This document shows positions 8,430 to 16,505 of a stretch of 36,850 bases of DNA, in pieces. The position numbers were made by a program, and so were the translations under genes. Source of the DNA: an uncultured Prevotellaceae bacterium (GTDB taxonomy: Bacteria > Bacteroidota > Bacteroidia > Bacteroidales > Bacteroidaceae). The stretch's first letter is position 1, and every line of letters starts with the position of its first letter. The notes under the pieces are model-generated. The model saw nothing but the letters and a program-made list of their open reading frames with translations, was not told the DNA's origin and did not search any database. Where the stretch lies: assembly GCA_900318775.1 (NCBI GenBank), contig ONLY01000025.1, positions 1 to 36,850 of the forward strand, in the 5' to 3' direction.

Positions 8430-9851
8430 ATGACTCGTAACAAGAAGAAAAACATGCCCCTTTTAGAGCACGTCACCATCACAGCCTGCGCTGCAGAAGG
8501 CAAGGCTTTGGCACGTGTGGAAGACAAGGTGGTGTTCGTCCCGTTCGTGGTTCCTGGCGACGTGGTTGATTTGCAAGTGAAGAAGAAGAAGAGCGCCTAT
8601 ATGGAAGCTGTAGCCGTGAAGTTCCACGAATATTCTCCTTTGCGCACAGAGCCCATATGCCGCCACTATGGCGTGTGCGGTGGCTGCAAGTGGCAATGTC
8701 TCCAGTATGGCGAGCAGCTGAAAGCCAAGCAGCAGCAGGTGTTTGACAACCTGACGCGCATCGGCAAGATAGAACTTCCCGAATTCATGCCCATTCTTGG
8801 CAGCAAGAACATCTATGGCTACCGTAACAAGCTCGAGTTTGGTTTCTCCAACAAGCGCTGGCTCACCGACGAGGAGGTCAAGCACGACGTGAAATACGAC
8901 TTGATGGATGCCGTGGGCTTTCACATCACAGGAGCCTTTGACAAGATACTTGACATCACCGAATGTCACCTGATGGACGACATCAACAACAAAATTCGCA
9001 ACGACATTCGTCAATATGCTCTCGAGCACGGCCTGGAATTCTATGACCTCCGTCAGAACCACGGACTGTTGCGCTCCCTCATGATTCGCACATCCAACAC
9101 TGGCGAGCTCATGTTCCTGGTGCAGTTCCGAATTGACACACCCGAACAGCAGCAACAAGCCGACGAGCTGATGCAGCACCTTAGTGAAACCTTTCCTCAA
9201 ATTACATCGCTTCTTTATGTTGATAATCATAAAGCTAACGACACCTTTGGCGATCAGGAAGTGCACGTTGTCAAGGGCAAGGATTACATCTACGAGCAGA
9301 TGGAAGACCTCCGCTTCAAGGTAGGTCCCAAATCCTTCTATCAAACTAATACTGACCAAGCATACGAGCTCTACAAAGTGGCACGCAGCTTTGCTGGTCT
9401 GACAGGCAACGAACTCGTGTACGACCTCTATACAGGCACTGGCACCATCGCCAACTTTGTGGCTAAGCAGGCACGTCAAGTCATCGGCATAGAATACGTT
9501 CCCGAAGCCATAGAAGACGCTAAAGTCAACTCGGAAATCAATGAAATCAGCAACACCCTGTTCTATGCAGGCGACATGAAAGATATCCTCAACAAGGAAT
9601 TCATCGAGGCGCACGGACGACCCGACGTCATCATCACAGACCCGCCACGTGCAGGCATGCACCAAGATGTCGTCGACACCATCCTCTTTGCAGCCCCGCA
9701 GCGTATCGTCTATGTCAGCTGCAACCCGGCCACTCAGGCACGAGACCTTCAGCTCCTCGACACCGACTACAAAGTCACGCGGGTGCAGCCCGTTGATATG
9801 TTCCCGCACACCCAGCACGTCGAAAACGTCGTCCTGCTCGAAAAGCGATAG
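8430..9851 (+). CDS. rlmD: 23S rRNA (uracil-C5)-methyltransferase, RlmD/TrmA type
   Basis: A 473-aa SAM-dependent RNA m5U methyltransferase. Order: a basic N-terminus, a TRAM domain (about residues 8-65), a 4Fe-4S cluster motif with Cys residues in CRHYGVCGGCKWQC (about 76-89), then the methyltransferase domain with YDLYTGTGTIANF (SAM loop), TDPPRAGMH, and the catalytic-Cys segment VSCNPATQARD. The Fe-S cluster and TRAM domain put it in the RlmD/RumA group, which methylates U1939 of E. coli 23S rRNA. Bacteroidetes can carry more than one paralogue, so the target base is inferred. The frame is open upstream to 8388, but the -7 element at 8393-8400 argues for 8430. The next gene, also an RNA-modification enzyme, begins 43 nt downstream. 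Confidence 0.88.
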   Translation: MTRNKKKNMPLLEHVTITACAAEGKALARVEDKVVFVPFVVPGDVVDLQVKKKKSAYMEAVAVKFHEYSPLRTEPICRHYGVCGGCKWQCLQYGEQLKAKQQQVFDNLTRIGKIELPEFMPILGSKNIYGYRNKLEFGFSNKRWLTDEEVKHDVKYDLMDAVGFHITGAFDKILDITECHLMDDINNKIRNDIRQYALEHGLEFYDLRQNHGLLRSLMIRTSNTGELMFLVQFRIDTPEQQQQADELMQHLSETFPQITSLLYVDNHKANDTFGDQEVHVVKGKDYIYEQMEDLRFKVGPKSFYQTNTDQAYELYKVARSFAGLTGNELVYDLYTGTGTIANFVAKQARQVIGIEYVPEAIEDAKVNSEINEISNTLFYAGDMKDILNKEFIEAHGRPDVIITDPPRAGMHQDVVDTILFAAPQRIVYVSCNPATQARDLQLLDTDYKVTRVQPVDMFPHTQHVENVVLLEKR

Positions 9852-9857
9852 AGCCAA

Positions 9858-9885
9858 TTATCTATTGTCATTTATCAATTATCAA
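9858..9885. repeat. 7-nt-periodic repeat between rlmD and the pseudouridine synthase gene
   Basis: Four consecutive heptamers, TTATCTA, TTGTCAT, TTATCAA and TTATCAA, fill the gap just before the GTG start at 9895. On the minus strand the unit is TTGATAA, related to the TTGAGAA array at 16284-16320. Confidence 0.6.
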
Positions 9886-9894
9886 TTAACCAAA

Positions 9895-10815
9895 GTGAGC
9901 ACATACTTCGATTATAAAGCAGCCAACCACTACACAGACTATCCAGTCAAGGAACCTGCAGAACTCATGCAGTTCCTCATGAACCGCGTCTCAGGCATCT
10001 CCCGTACCCGCGCCAAAGAACTGCTCAGCCAGCGCATGGTATATGTAGACAAGGAAATCGTCACACAGTACAACCACCCGCTCAAGCCCGGACAACTGGT
10101 ACAGATATCCAAGAACCGCCATGTGCACACCCTTCGCAGCAGATGGGTGCGTCTGGTGTACGAAGACGCCTTCATCATCGTGGTGGAAAAGAAAGAAGGC
10201 ATCTTGACCAATGCCTTGCCTGGCGATCGCCGCGAGAACGTCAAAGCCATCCTCGACGAGTACGTCAAGCGTCAGAGCAAAGGCTTCTCCGTCCATACCG
10301 TGCACCGTCTCGACAAAGGCACATCTGGCATTCTCCTCTTTGCCAAAAGGCGTGATATCCAGCAAATCTTCACCGACAACTGGAAAGACATCGTCATCGA
10401 CCGCCGGTATATTGCCGTCGTGCAAGGAGAGATGGAAAAAGACAGCGGTACCGTTACCTCATGGCTCACCGACAACAAGATGTTTGTCACCTATTCCAGC
10501 GTCATTGACAACGGAGGCAAATACGCCATTACCAATTACCGCACCCTCAAGCGCAAGAATGGTTACTCGCTGGTGGAACTCAAACTGGAAACAGGCCGCA
10601 AGAACCAGATACGTGTTCACATGCAGGACCTCCATCATCCCATTGTAGGCGACTACAAGTATGGCAGCACCGTCGAAGACTACGCAGAGCGCTCCAATCC
10701 CGTGGGCCGCATCTGCCTCCATGCCTTCCGCTTAGCCTTCCGCCATCCCATCACAGGCGAGTTCCTGAAGTTCGAAACACCTTATCCAGGAGCATTCACA
10801 TCACTCATGAAGTGA
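9895..10815 (+). CDS. RluA-family 23S/tRNA pseudouridine synthase
   Basis: A 306-aa pseudouridine synthase. An S4 RNA-binding domain (about residues 20-75, with RTRAKELLSQRMVYV) precedes the catalytic domain, where VHRLDKGTSGILLFAK (about 142-157) carries the catalytic Asp. GRKNQIRVHM and HPIVGDYKYG are further family motifs. RluA-family enzymes isomerise uridines in rRNA or tRNA; RluC/RluD types carry an S4 domain, but the exact target is not deducible. The frame stays open upstream into rlmD (to 9649). I chose the GTG at 9895-9897 because it lies after the rlmD stop and gives the normal N-terminus MSTYFDYKAANHY. A non-ATG start is the odd point. It is probably co-transcribed with rlmD. Confidence 0.88.
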   Translation: MSTYFDYKAANHYTDYPVKEPAELMQFLMNRVSGISRTRAKELLSQRMVYVDKEIVTQYNHPLKPGQLVQISKNRHVHTLRSRWVRLVYEDAFIIVVEKKEGILTNALPGDRRENVKAILDEYVKRQSKGFSVHTVHRLDKGTSGILLFAKRRDIQQIFTDNWKDIVIDRRYIAVVQGEMEKDSGTVTSWLTDNKMFVTYSSVIDNGGKYAITNYRTLKRKNGYSLVELKLETGRKNQIRVHMQDLHHPIVGDYKYGSTVEDYAERSNPVGRICLHAFRLAFRHPITGEFLKFETPYPGAFTSLMK

Positions 10816-10846
10816 GGCACACAGCCTGCTACCTCCATACATACAA

Positions 10847-10872
10847 AAAAGCCTGCAAAATCGCAGGCTTTT
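10847..10872. terminator. Bidirectional terminator between convergent genes
   Basis: A 10-bp stem AAAAGCCTGC / GCAGGCTTTT around a 6-nt loop, with T-rich sequence on the plus strand and a T run on the minus strand. It serves the pseudouridine synthase gene (plus) and probably the cytidylate-kinase-like gene (minus, stop at 10955). Confidence 0.85.
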
Positions 10873-10954
10873 CTTGTTGTTGGCAAGGAGCTAGCACAGC
10901 CAGTTTCTTCGTGTCATGAGGGGAGAGGTGCACCTCACCCCCCACGTTCTCCAT

Positions 10955-11611
10955 TCACATGAAACTTTGCTTGCTTTCGATATACTTCATGATGATATCA
11001 GCAATCTCATCCTCTGTCTTGTTGTCCGCTGTAATAACCAGATGATAGTTGCGCGTGTCATAGCGAGACGTGCCCGTATATTTCTTGATGTAATTCTCGC
11101 GCATCTCATCCACCTTCTTAATCACCTTCAGAGCTTCCTCCTTCGTTTTGTGCTGCTTGCGCATCACACGCTCCACGCGCGACTCCAGCGATGCTTGGAT
11201 AAAGACGCTAATATGGTTGGGGTGATTGCGGAATACATAGAAGCCGCTGCGTCCAGCCACCACACACGAACCCTCATTCGCGAGGTTCTCCAGAATCATC
11301 GTCTCCGTCTCGAACATCTCGTCTGTCGTAATCAAATCTGGCTCATCACTCATCTTGGGCATATAATAGTATGATCTCATGTCAAGACCAATGTTAAGGA
11401 TTCGCATCACGTCTGCCCACCATCCGTGCTTGCGTCCTTTTAGTTTCTCAATCTCCGCAACGGAGAGGTTATATTCCTTCTGCAAAGCTTGGATAAGCGC
11501 TTTGTCATAAAAAGGCACGCCTAATTTTCCTGACAAAATGCGACCGACAGTGCGTCCGCCGCTACCTAATTCCCGGTTAATTGCGATAACAAATTTCTCG
11601 TTTATATTCAT
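10955..11611 (-). CDS. Cytidylate kinase-like family protein
   Basis: A 218-aa P-loop protein. The N-terminus IAINRELGSGGRTVGRIL carries the modified Walker A (GSGGRTVG) typical of the cytidylate kinase-like family, and further motifs are VVAGRSGFYVF (about residues 115-125), SRVERVMRKQ and KKYTGTSRYDTRNYHLVI. Classical CMP kinases phosphorylate CMP/dCMP with ATP. This shorter relative is widespread in Bacteroidetes and Firmicutes and its substrate is not established, so a nucleotide-kinase role is inferred. It stands alone with its own strong promoter (11656-11685) and a shared terminator. Confidence 0.85.
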   Translation of the reverse strand: MNINEKFVIAINRELGSGGRTVGRILSGKLGVPFYDKALIQALQKEYNLSVAEIEKLKGRKHGWWADVMRILNIGLDMRSYYYMPKMSDEPDLITTDEMFETETMILENLANEGSCVVAGRSGFYVFRNHPNHISVFIQASLESRVERVMRKQHKTKEEALKVIKKVDEMRENYIKKYTGTSRYDTRNYHLVITADNKTEDEIADIIMKYIESKQSFM

Positions 11612-11655
11612 ACTATTAGCTTTTTGTGTTTTTGTTGAATATTAGCTTTCAGTTG

Positions 11656-11685
11656 CAAATATACGAGTATTCTCCGAACTTCAAA
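11656..11685 (-). promoter_or_regulatory. Promoter of the cytidylate-kinase-like gene
   Basis: Minus strand TTTG (11682-11685), 18 nt, TATATTTG (11656-11663): a near-consensus Bacteroidetes vegetative promoter. It predicts a leader of about 40 nt before the ATG at 11611. The remaining AT-rich stretch to 11831 shows no gene I can support. Confidence 0.75.
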
Positions 11686-11831
11686 CATTTTTTGATACTT
11701 TTTTTACCATTTTTTATGCATTTGAAGTTTAACTCTCTGTTTCTAGCATATCGTTTTACTTTTGACAAACGAAGCAAATCATCACGAAAACAATTTGTTA
11801 TAGCTTATCCCTAGCGCGGCTGTGTGAGAAT

Positions 11832-11862
11832 AAAAAAAGGGGGAGAGCGTGGTGCTCTCCCC
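11832..11862 (-). terminator. Terminator of the GH35 gene
   Basis: On the minus strand a 9-bp GGGGAGAGC / GCTCTCCCC stem with a 5-nt loop (plus-strand arms 11840-11848 and 11854-11862) is followed by C and seven T residues. It begins 10 nt after the stop codon at 11873. Confidence 0.88.
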
Positions 11863-11872
11863 TTGGGAATTA

Positions 11873-14230
11873 TCAGTATTTGAATGGTTGGGCTTTCACA
11901 TATATCTTGTAGTCTTTGATGGAACCGGGAGCATTGCTCTCCATGCGGGGGAGGTACTGAAGGGCAGTGATGGTGTGTTCCTTGCCGAGGTCTATCACAA
12001 TCTGGTGAGGAAAGTTGACGCCCTTGACGGTGGACCAGAAAGTGGATTCCTGCAGGTCATAGATTTTGTCGCCCGCACGGTTGCCAGTGACGATGTCTTC
12101 GCTGTCGGCATAGGAGATGCGCCAGGGCTCGCGAGAGAGGCGTTCACCATTGGCATCGAGTAGATAGAGTTCTGCGATGCAGGTATATTCATCACCATTG
12201 TGGCTGTTCAGGCCTTCGAGGCACACATAGCGGCCTGTCTGTGGGGCGGAGAACTTTACTTCCTGCCATCCGTTGCCGGCCTTGAAGGTGCCTGCTGCCA
12301 CAGGGCTCTCACCGTTGAGGTTTAGGTTCTGTCCCTCGGTGCGGTGGATGGGTGGCTCGGCTTTCTGCAACTGGTCGATGATAGGCTTGGCGAGTCCTTC
12401 ACTCTTGGCTTCGTTGGGGCCGATGATGTCAAGAACGATGATTTCGTTCTGTCCTTTCTTGAGCCAGCAGCCTGGGCAGTAGAGGGTCTGCTGAGGGCCA
12501 ATCTCCCAGATGCGTCCGAGGCCATGCCCGTTCACATAGACGAGTCCCTTGCCGAAGGTAGCGAAGTTGAAGAAGGTGTCGCCGGTCTTTTTCAGGTTGA
12601 AGGTGGCGCGGTAGTAGCCAGGGATGCGGTCACCGTTATGGCGGGGGCTGACATCAGTGAGGGGCTTATAGACTTGCTGCTTGCAGAACTCGTAGGTGTC
12701 GGGGAAGAGGCGGGTGGCCCAGCGCTTGAGGTGCGAAGTGAAGTCGTTGCCGTCGATGTTGATGGTCAGGTCGACGGTGCCTTCGATGCCTTTGAAGTCC
12801 TTGATGGCCCGTCCGAAGTTGATGCGACCCATGGCCTCAACAAGGATGTCGAGACGGGCGCCTTTGCGTGTAGAGGGCAGAGTGATGTCCTTGTCTCCGT
12901 TGCGGCGGTCGAGGGCACCGATGTATTTCCCGTCGAGGAAGATTTGTACGTAGTCGTGGCCCCCTGCTATGTGGAGCTTGCTCTGGCCATCATTCTTGGG
13001 AAGGAAAGTGCTGTACATGATGGAGCCCCAGCCTTGGTCAAACTCTTCCATGGTCTTGACTTGCTCGGAGAGGATGACCTTTGGAAGATTCTCGAAGAGG
13101 GGGGCGTATTCCTTGAAGGTGATGGCTGGAACGGTGATGATAGGTAGTGGCTTGGGGGCTGCAGGAAGTTTCTTATCTGTGTACTTCTGCAACATGGCAC
13201 GCAACTCGTCAAACTTAGGTGTAGCCTGTCCGTATTCGTTGATTGGGGCGTCGTAGTCGTAGGAAGTGACGTCGGGCGCAAAGCCTGGAGAGTTGGCGCC
13301 TGCCCAGTGTCCGAAGGAGGTGCCTCCGTGGGTCATGTAAAGGGAAAAGGAGATGTTCTTGTCAAGCATTTCACGGAGGCCGTTCACCATGTCTTTGGAT
13401 GAGCGGGTCTCATGCTTTCCACCCCACTTGTCAAACCATCCGCTCCAGAACTCGGAGCACATGAGGGGCGCGTTGGGGCGCACTTCCTTAAGGCGGCGGA
13501 ACTGATCGTCAATGTTGGCACCGGTGCCGAAGTTCATGGTCCAGACGAGATCGTCGAGGCCATTGTTGAGGAAGTTGCTTGACCAATCGCACTGGAAGAG
13601 TGCCACTTTGTCGAATCCTACCGAGCGGAGGCAATCGCGGATTTCGCTTACGTAGGCTTTGTCAACGCCATAGGAGCCGTATTCGTTCTCAACCTGCACC
13701 ATGATGATGGGGCCTCCGTTCTGGATGGTGAGCGGTGCTAGCTGCTTGCCGACCTCAGTCTCGAATATCTTGACACGCTCCATGAAGTAGGGGTCGCGCT
13801 CACGCAGTTTGATGTCTTTCTTCTTCAGGAGCCACCAGGGCAGGCCTCCCATTTCCCATTCAGCGCAGACGTATGGACCGGGACGCACGATGACATACAT
13901 GCCGTTCTTTTGCGCCAGCCGGCAGAACTCAGCCACGTTGTTGTTGCCCGTCCAGTCAAACTTGCCTTCCTGCTGCTCGTGAATGTTCCAGAAGATGTAG
14001 ATACACACGGTGTTCATGCCCAGCGCCTTGCACATCTTGATGCGATGTTCCCAATAAGCTTTAGGAATGCGAGGGTAGTGAATTTCAGCCGCTTTCACCA
14101 CGAAAGGTTTGCCGTTGAGCAGGAACGAGCCATTGCCTGCCTCGAATGTGCCTTGTGCGGTTTGGGCCTGTGCTGGCGATGCAGCCATCATGGCTGTAAC
14201 CAGCGATAACAGATAGAGAATCTTTTTCAT
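11873..14230 (-). CDS. Secreted GH35 beta-galactosidase with a C-terminal F5/8-type domain
   Basis: A 785-aa exported beta-galactosidase that removes terminal beta-linked galactose. Residues 1-22 are a signal peptide ending Ala-Gln-Ala. The GH35 TIM barrel covers about 30-350, with GMNTVCIYIFWNIHE, RPGPYVCAEWEMGGLPWWL, the acid/base Glu183 in QVENEYGSYG and the nucleophile Glu260 in CSEFWSGWFDKWGG. Beta-sandwich domains follow, and the last 130 residues (EVKFSAPQTGRYVCLEGL onward) resemble an F5/8 type C (CBM32-like) module. I used the ATG at 14228-14230 because it starts the signal peptide. The longer open frame to 14299 would run through the promoter at 14272-14302. Substrates could be arabinogalactan, xyloglucan side chains or host glycans. 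Confidence 0.93.
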   Translation of the reverse strand: MKKILYLLSLVTAMMAASPAQAQTAQGTFEAGNGSFLLNGKPFVVKAAEIHYPRIPKAYWEHRIKMCKALGMNTVCIYIFWNIHEQQEGKFDWTGNNNVAEFCRLAQKNGMYVIVRPGPYVCAEWEMGGLPWWLLKKKDIKLRERDPYFMERVKIFETEVGKQLAPLTIQNGGPIIMVQVENEYGSYGVDKAYVSEIRDCLRSVGFDKVALFQCDWSSNFLNNGLDDLVWTMNFGTGANIDDQFRRLKEVRPNAPLMCSEFWSGWFDKWGGKHETRSSKDMVNGLREMLDKNISFSLYMTHGGTSFGHWAGANSPGFAPDVTSYDYDAPINEYGQATPKFDELRAMLQKYTDKKLPAAPKPLPIITVPAITFKEYAPLFENLPKVILSEQVKTMEEFDQGWGSIMYSTFLPKNDGQSKLHIAGGHDYVQIFLDGKYIGALDRRNGDKDITLPSTRKGARLDILVEAMGRINFGRAIKDFKGIEGTVDLTINIDGNDFTSHLKRWATRLFPDTYEFCKQQVYKPLTDVSPRHNGDRIPGYYRATFNLKKTGDTFFNFATFGKGLVYVNGHGLGRIWEIGPQQTLYCPGCWLKKGQNEIIVLDIIGPNEAKSEGLAKPIIDQLQKAEPPIHRTEGQNLNLNGESPVAAGTFKAGNGWQEVKFSAPQTGRYVCLEGLNSHNGDEYTCIAELYLLDANGERLSREPWRISYADSEDIVTGNRAGDKIYDLQESTFWSTVKGVNFPHQIVIDLGKEHTITALQYLPRMESNAPGSIKDYKIYVKAQPFKY

Positions 14231-14271
14231 TGTATAAATAGGTTTGTAGAGAAAGATAGTTGTTGTCAGGA

Positions 14272-14302
14272 CAAAGATATGACAATTCGTAGAGAGCACA
14301 AA
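14272..14302 (-). promoter_or_regulatory. Promoter of the GH35 gene
   Basis: Minus strand TTTG (14299-14302), 19 nt, TATCTTTG (14272-14279), matching the Bacteroidetes consensus closely. Transcription would start about 14265, leaving a leader of roughly 35 nt. Confidence 0.8.
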
Positions 14303-14329
14303 ATAAAAATCATTTTATTTCTTTCATTC

Positions 14330-14361
14330 CTTGTGTAAACCTAAAAAATGGCGTAACTTTG
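14330..14361 (+). promoter_or_regulatory. Promoter of the Na/Pi cotransporter gene
   Basis: CTTG (14330-14333), 20 nt, TAACTTTG (14354-14361). The -33 box has one mismatch. It is back to back with the GH35 promoter and predicts a long leader of about 135 nt. Confidence 0.65.
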
Positions 14362-14459
14362 CCCACGAACGATAAGCAGTCCGCAGACGATTGTGTCAGC
14401 GTTCACCATACCCATTTTATAAATAATATTTGTCTCTAACTACTTTTAAACTCGTGAGA

Positions 14460-14482
14460 TGCTGACGGTGTGTGTGTCAGCA
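14460..14482 (+). promoter_or_regulatory. Leader hairpin upstream of the Na/Pi cotransporter
   Basis: TGCTGAC (14460-14466) pairs with GTCAGCA (14476-14482) around a 9-nt GT-rich loop, 22 nt before the start codon. The same TGTGTCAGC string also occurs at 14392-14400, so the single GCTGAC arm could pair with either copy. No riboswitch class is recognised. Confidence 0.4.
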
Positions 14483-14504
14483 GGTTCATCAACTTACAAG
14501 CAAT

Positions 14505-16277
14505 ATGTCTATTTGGATTGTCTTCAAACTTCTCGGTTCGTTGGCGCTGCTGATGTTCGGAATGAAAGCGATGAGTGAAGCATTGCAGAAGTTGGCAGGT
14601 CCCCAGTTGCGCCATATACTGGGAGCCATGACCACTAACCGTTTCACTGGCATGCTGACCGGAACTCTGGTCACTGCTTCTGTACAGTCATCTACTGCTA
14701 CGACAGTGATGACTGTTTCGTTTGTTAATGCCGGCTTGCTTACCTTGGCACAAGCTATTTCTGTCATCATGGGCGCCAATATAGGCACCACGCTGACGGC
14801 ATGGATTATGGCGGTGGGCACAGCTGGAAACGAAGCCTCTCCGTTTGACATCAGCGTCGTCTCTTATGTAGGCTTCTTCATTGGCATTGTGCTTATCTAC
14901 ATGAAGAAGCATCGCTACATAGGCGACTTCCTGTTTGGTATCGGTTTGTTGCTGCTGGGCCTCACCACATTGAAGGCTACAGGCATGTCGATGGACCTTG
15001 CCAATAACGAGGCGGTCACCTCTTTCTTCAAGTCGTTTGACCCTAATTCCTTCTGGACAACACTCATATTCTTAGTATTAGGCGGCATTATGACGTTCTG
15101 TGTGCAGTCATCTGCTGCGGTGATGGCTATCACAATGCTGTTGTGCTCTACGGGTGCGATGCCTATCTACCAGGGCATTGCGCTGGTGCTGGGTGAAAAC
15201 ATCGGTACTACAATCACCTCAAATCTCGCGGCTCTGTCCGCTAATGCCCAGGCTCGCCGCGCTGCCCTTGCACATATGTTCTTCAATGTGTTTGGCGTCT
15301 TGTGGATTCTGTTCGTCTTCCGCTATTTCATCGACATGGTGTGTGGCTGGGTGGGCTACGATGTGGACATGACAAAGAGCAATGCCAGCAGTTCTGCCTT
15401 CTTGGCGAATGCCGCAAAACTGAACTTTGTGCTGGCGGCTTTCCATACTGCATTCAATGTGGTCAACACCGCCATTCTCATCTGGTTCATCCCGCAGATA
15501 GAAAGTTTTGTCTGCTGGGTAATCAAGCCTAAGAAAGTGGACGAGGAGGAAGATTTCCGCCTGCACTTCATCACGGCAGGCTTCATGAAGACTCCCGAGC
15601 TATCTGTGTTTGAGGCCCAAAAGGAGATTTCCTCGTTTTCGGACCGCATGCAACGTATGTTCCAAATGGTCGTGGAGTTGCTCAATCTCTCCAGCAGCAT
15701 TCCTGCAAAGAAAAATAAGGGCTCTAAGGCTGGAGATTTCGAGAGCCTCTATGAACGCATTGAGAAATATGAGGGCATTTCAGACAACATGGAGCTGGAG
15801 ATAGCCAAGTACCTAGACTCTGTCAGCGATGCGCACCTGTCTGATGAAACGAAGGCAAAAATCCGTGCGATGCTGCGTGAAATCTCTGAGCTGGAATCAA
15901 TTGGTGATGCCTGCTACAATATGGCCCGTACTATTAATCGCAAGTATAATGGAAAGCAAGACCATTTCACGGAGAGCCAGTATGACCACATCTATCAGAT
16001 GATGAGCCTTACGGACCAGTCTCTCTCTGAAATGAACAGCCTCATGTGTGGCAGAAAAGAAAGCTACGATGTGAACCGCACTTTCAATATTGAGAATGAA
16101 ATCAATAAATACCGCAATCAGCTGAAGGCACAGAATATCGTTGACATCAACAATCACGAATACACATATGCTGTAGGCACTATCTACATGGACCTCATCA
16201 ACGAATGTGAAAAGCTGGGTGACTATGTTGTGAACGTGGTGGAGGCACGCATGGGCACACGACTCAAAGGAGTGTGA
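14505..16277 (+). CDS. Na+/phosphate cotransporter family protein with PhoU-like C-terminus
   Basis: A 590-aa inner-membrane protein of the Na/Pi cotransporter (NptA/PhoU-fusion) family. The membrane half (about residues 1-330) contains the paired signature repeats TASVQSSTATTVMTVSF and CVQSSAAVMAITMLL, the duplicated QSS motifs of type II Na/Pi cotransporters, each followed by a GANIGTT or GENIGTT sequence. The C-terminal 220 residues are charged and helical, as in PhoU-type domains. The predicted role is sodium-coupled phosphate uptake or phosphate homeostasis. The frame is open to an ATG at 14472, but the ATG at 14505 starts the first hydrophobic helix directly (MSIWIVFKLLGSLALLMFGM). It is monocistronic, with a promoter and a structured leader. 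Confidence 0.92.
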   Translation: MSIWIVFKLLGSLALLMFGMKAMSEALQKLAGPQLRHILGAMTTNRFTGMLTGTLVTASVQSSTATTVMTVSFVNAGLLTLAQAISVIMGANIGTTLTAWIMAVGTAGNEASPFDISVVSYVGFFIGIVLIYMKKHRYIGDFLFGIGLLLLGLTTLKATGMSMDLANNEAVTSFFKSFDPNSFWTTLIFLVLGGIMTFCVQSSAAVMAITMLLCSTGAMPIYQGIALVLGENIGTTITSNLAALSANAQARRAALAHMFFNVFGVLWILFVFRYFIDMVCGWVGYDVDMTKSNASSSAFLANAAKLNFVLAAFHTAFNVVNTAILIWFIPQIESFVCWVIKPKKVDEEEDFRLHFITAGFMKTPELSVFEAQKEISSFSDRMQRMFQMVVELLNLSSSIPAKKNKGSKAGDFESLYERIEKYEGISDNMELEIAKYLDSVSDAHLSDETKAKIRAMLREISELESIGDACYNMARTINRKYNGKQDHFTESQYDHIYQMMSLTDQSLSEMNSLMCGRKESYDVNRTFNIENEINKYRNQLKAQNIVDINNHEYTYAVGTIYMDLINECEKLGDYVVNVVEARMGTRLKGV

Positions 16278-16283
16278 AGCGAG

Positions 16284-16320
16284 TTGATAGTTGAGAATTG
16301 AGAATTGAGAATTGAGAATT
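16284..16320. repeat. 7-nt tandem repeat (TTGAGAA)n
   Basis: One degenerate unit (TTGATAG, 16284-16290) is followed by four perfect TTGAGAA units and a partial one, starting 7 nt after the cotransporter stop codon. It is non-coding. Confidence 0.85.
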
Positions 16321-16397
16321 AGGCTAGTACTACGTTGTATATTGCTTCGCGAGAAATCAGATATATCTTGTGGAAAAATAGGGAAAAAGACCAGAAA

Positions 16398-16423
16398 AAG
16401 GGAAGCCTTGAGTGGCTCCCCTT
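16398..16423. terminator. Hairpin between convergent genes, likely bidirectional terminator
   Basis: 16398-16407 pairs with 16414-16423 with one mismatch around a 6-nt loop. A T-rich stretch follows on the plus strand and TTTTT on the minus strand. It lies between the cotransporter (plus) and the end of the LicD operon (minus). Confidence 0.65.
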
Positions 16424-16452
16424 ATTCTTATGAGAGGAGGTTGGGAGAGACC

Positions 16453-16500
16453 TTAGGCTTTAGGCTTTAGACTTCAAACCTAAGGCCTTAAACCTTAACC
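16453..16500. repeat. 7-nt-periodic repeat with inverted halves
   Basis: Consecutive heptamers TTAGGCT, TTAGGCT, TTAGACT, TCAAACC, TAAGGCC, TTAAACC and a partial TTAACC. The second half resembles the reverse complement of the first, so an imperfect hairpin can form. It ends 5 nt from the licD stop codon. Confidence 0.6.
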
Positions 16501-16505
16501 TTCCA

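Noticed and set aside
8463..9857. 464-aa open frame on the minus strand opposite rlmD
   Set aside because: The plus-strand frame has clear RlmD motifs and a promoter. The antisense frame is Val/Leu/His-rich with no recognisable domain, a typical shadow of a codon-biased gene.
9649..9894. Upstream extension of the pseudouridine synthase frame into rlmD
   Set aside because: It overlaps the rlmD coding sequence in another frame, contains Ser/Thr-rich shadow sequence, and the GTG at 9895 gives the usual N-terminus.
11626..11814. 62-aa plus-strand ORF in the AT-rich gap
   Set aside because: It is Phe/Leu-rich AT-driven sequence without terminator or promoter support, and it overlaps the kinase-gene promoter.
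12344..13147. 267-aa plus-strand frame inside GH35
   Set aside because: It is acidic, Val/Glu-rich low-information sequence opposite a confident glycosidase.
14231..14299. 23-residue extension of the GH35 protein
   Set aside because: It lies across the promoter, and the internal ATG begins a proper signal peptide.
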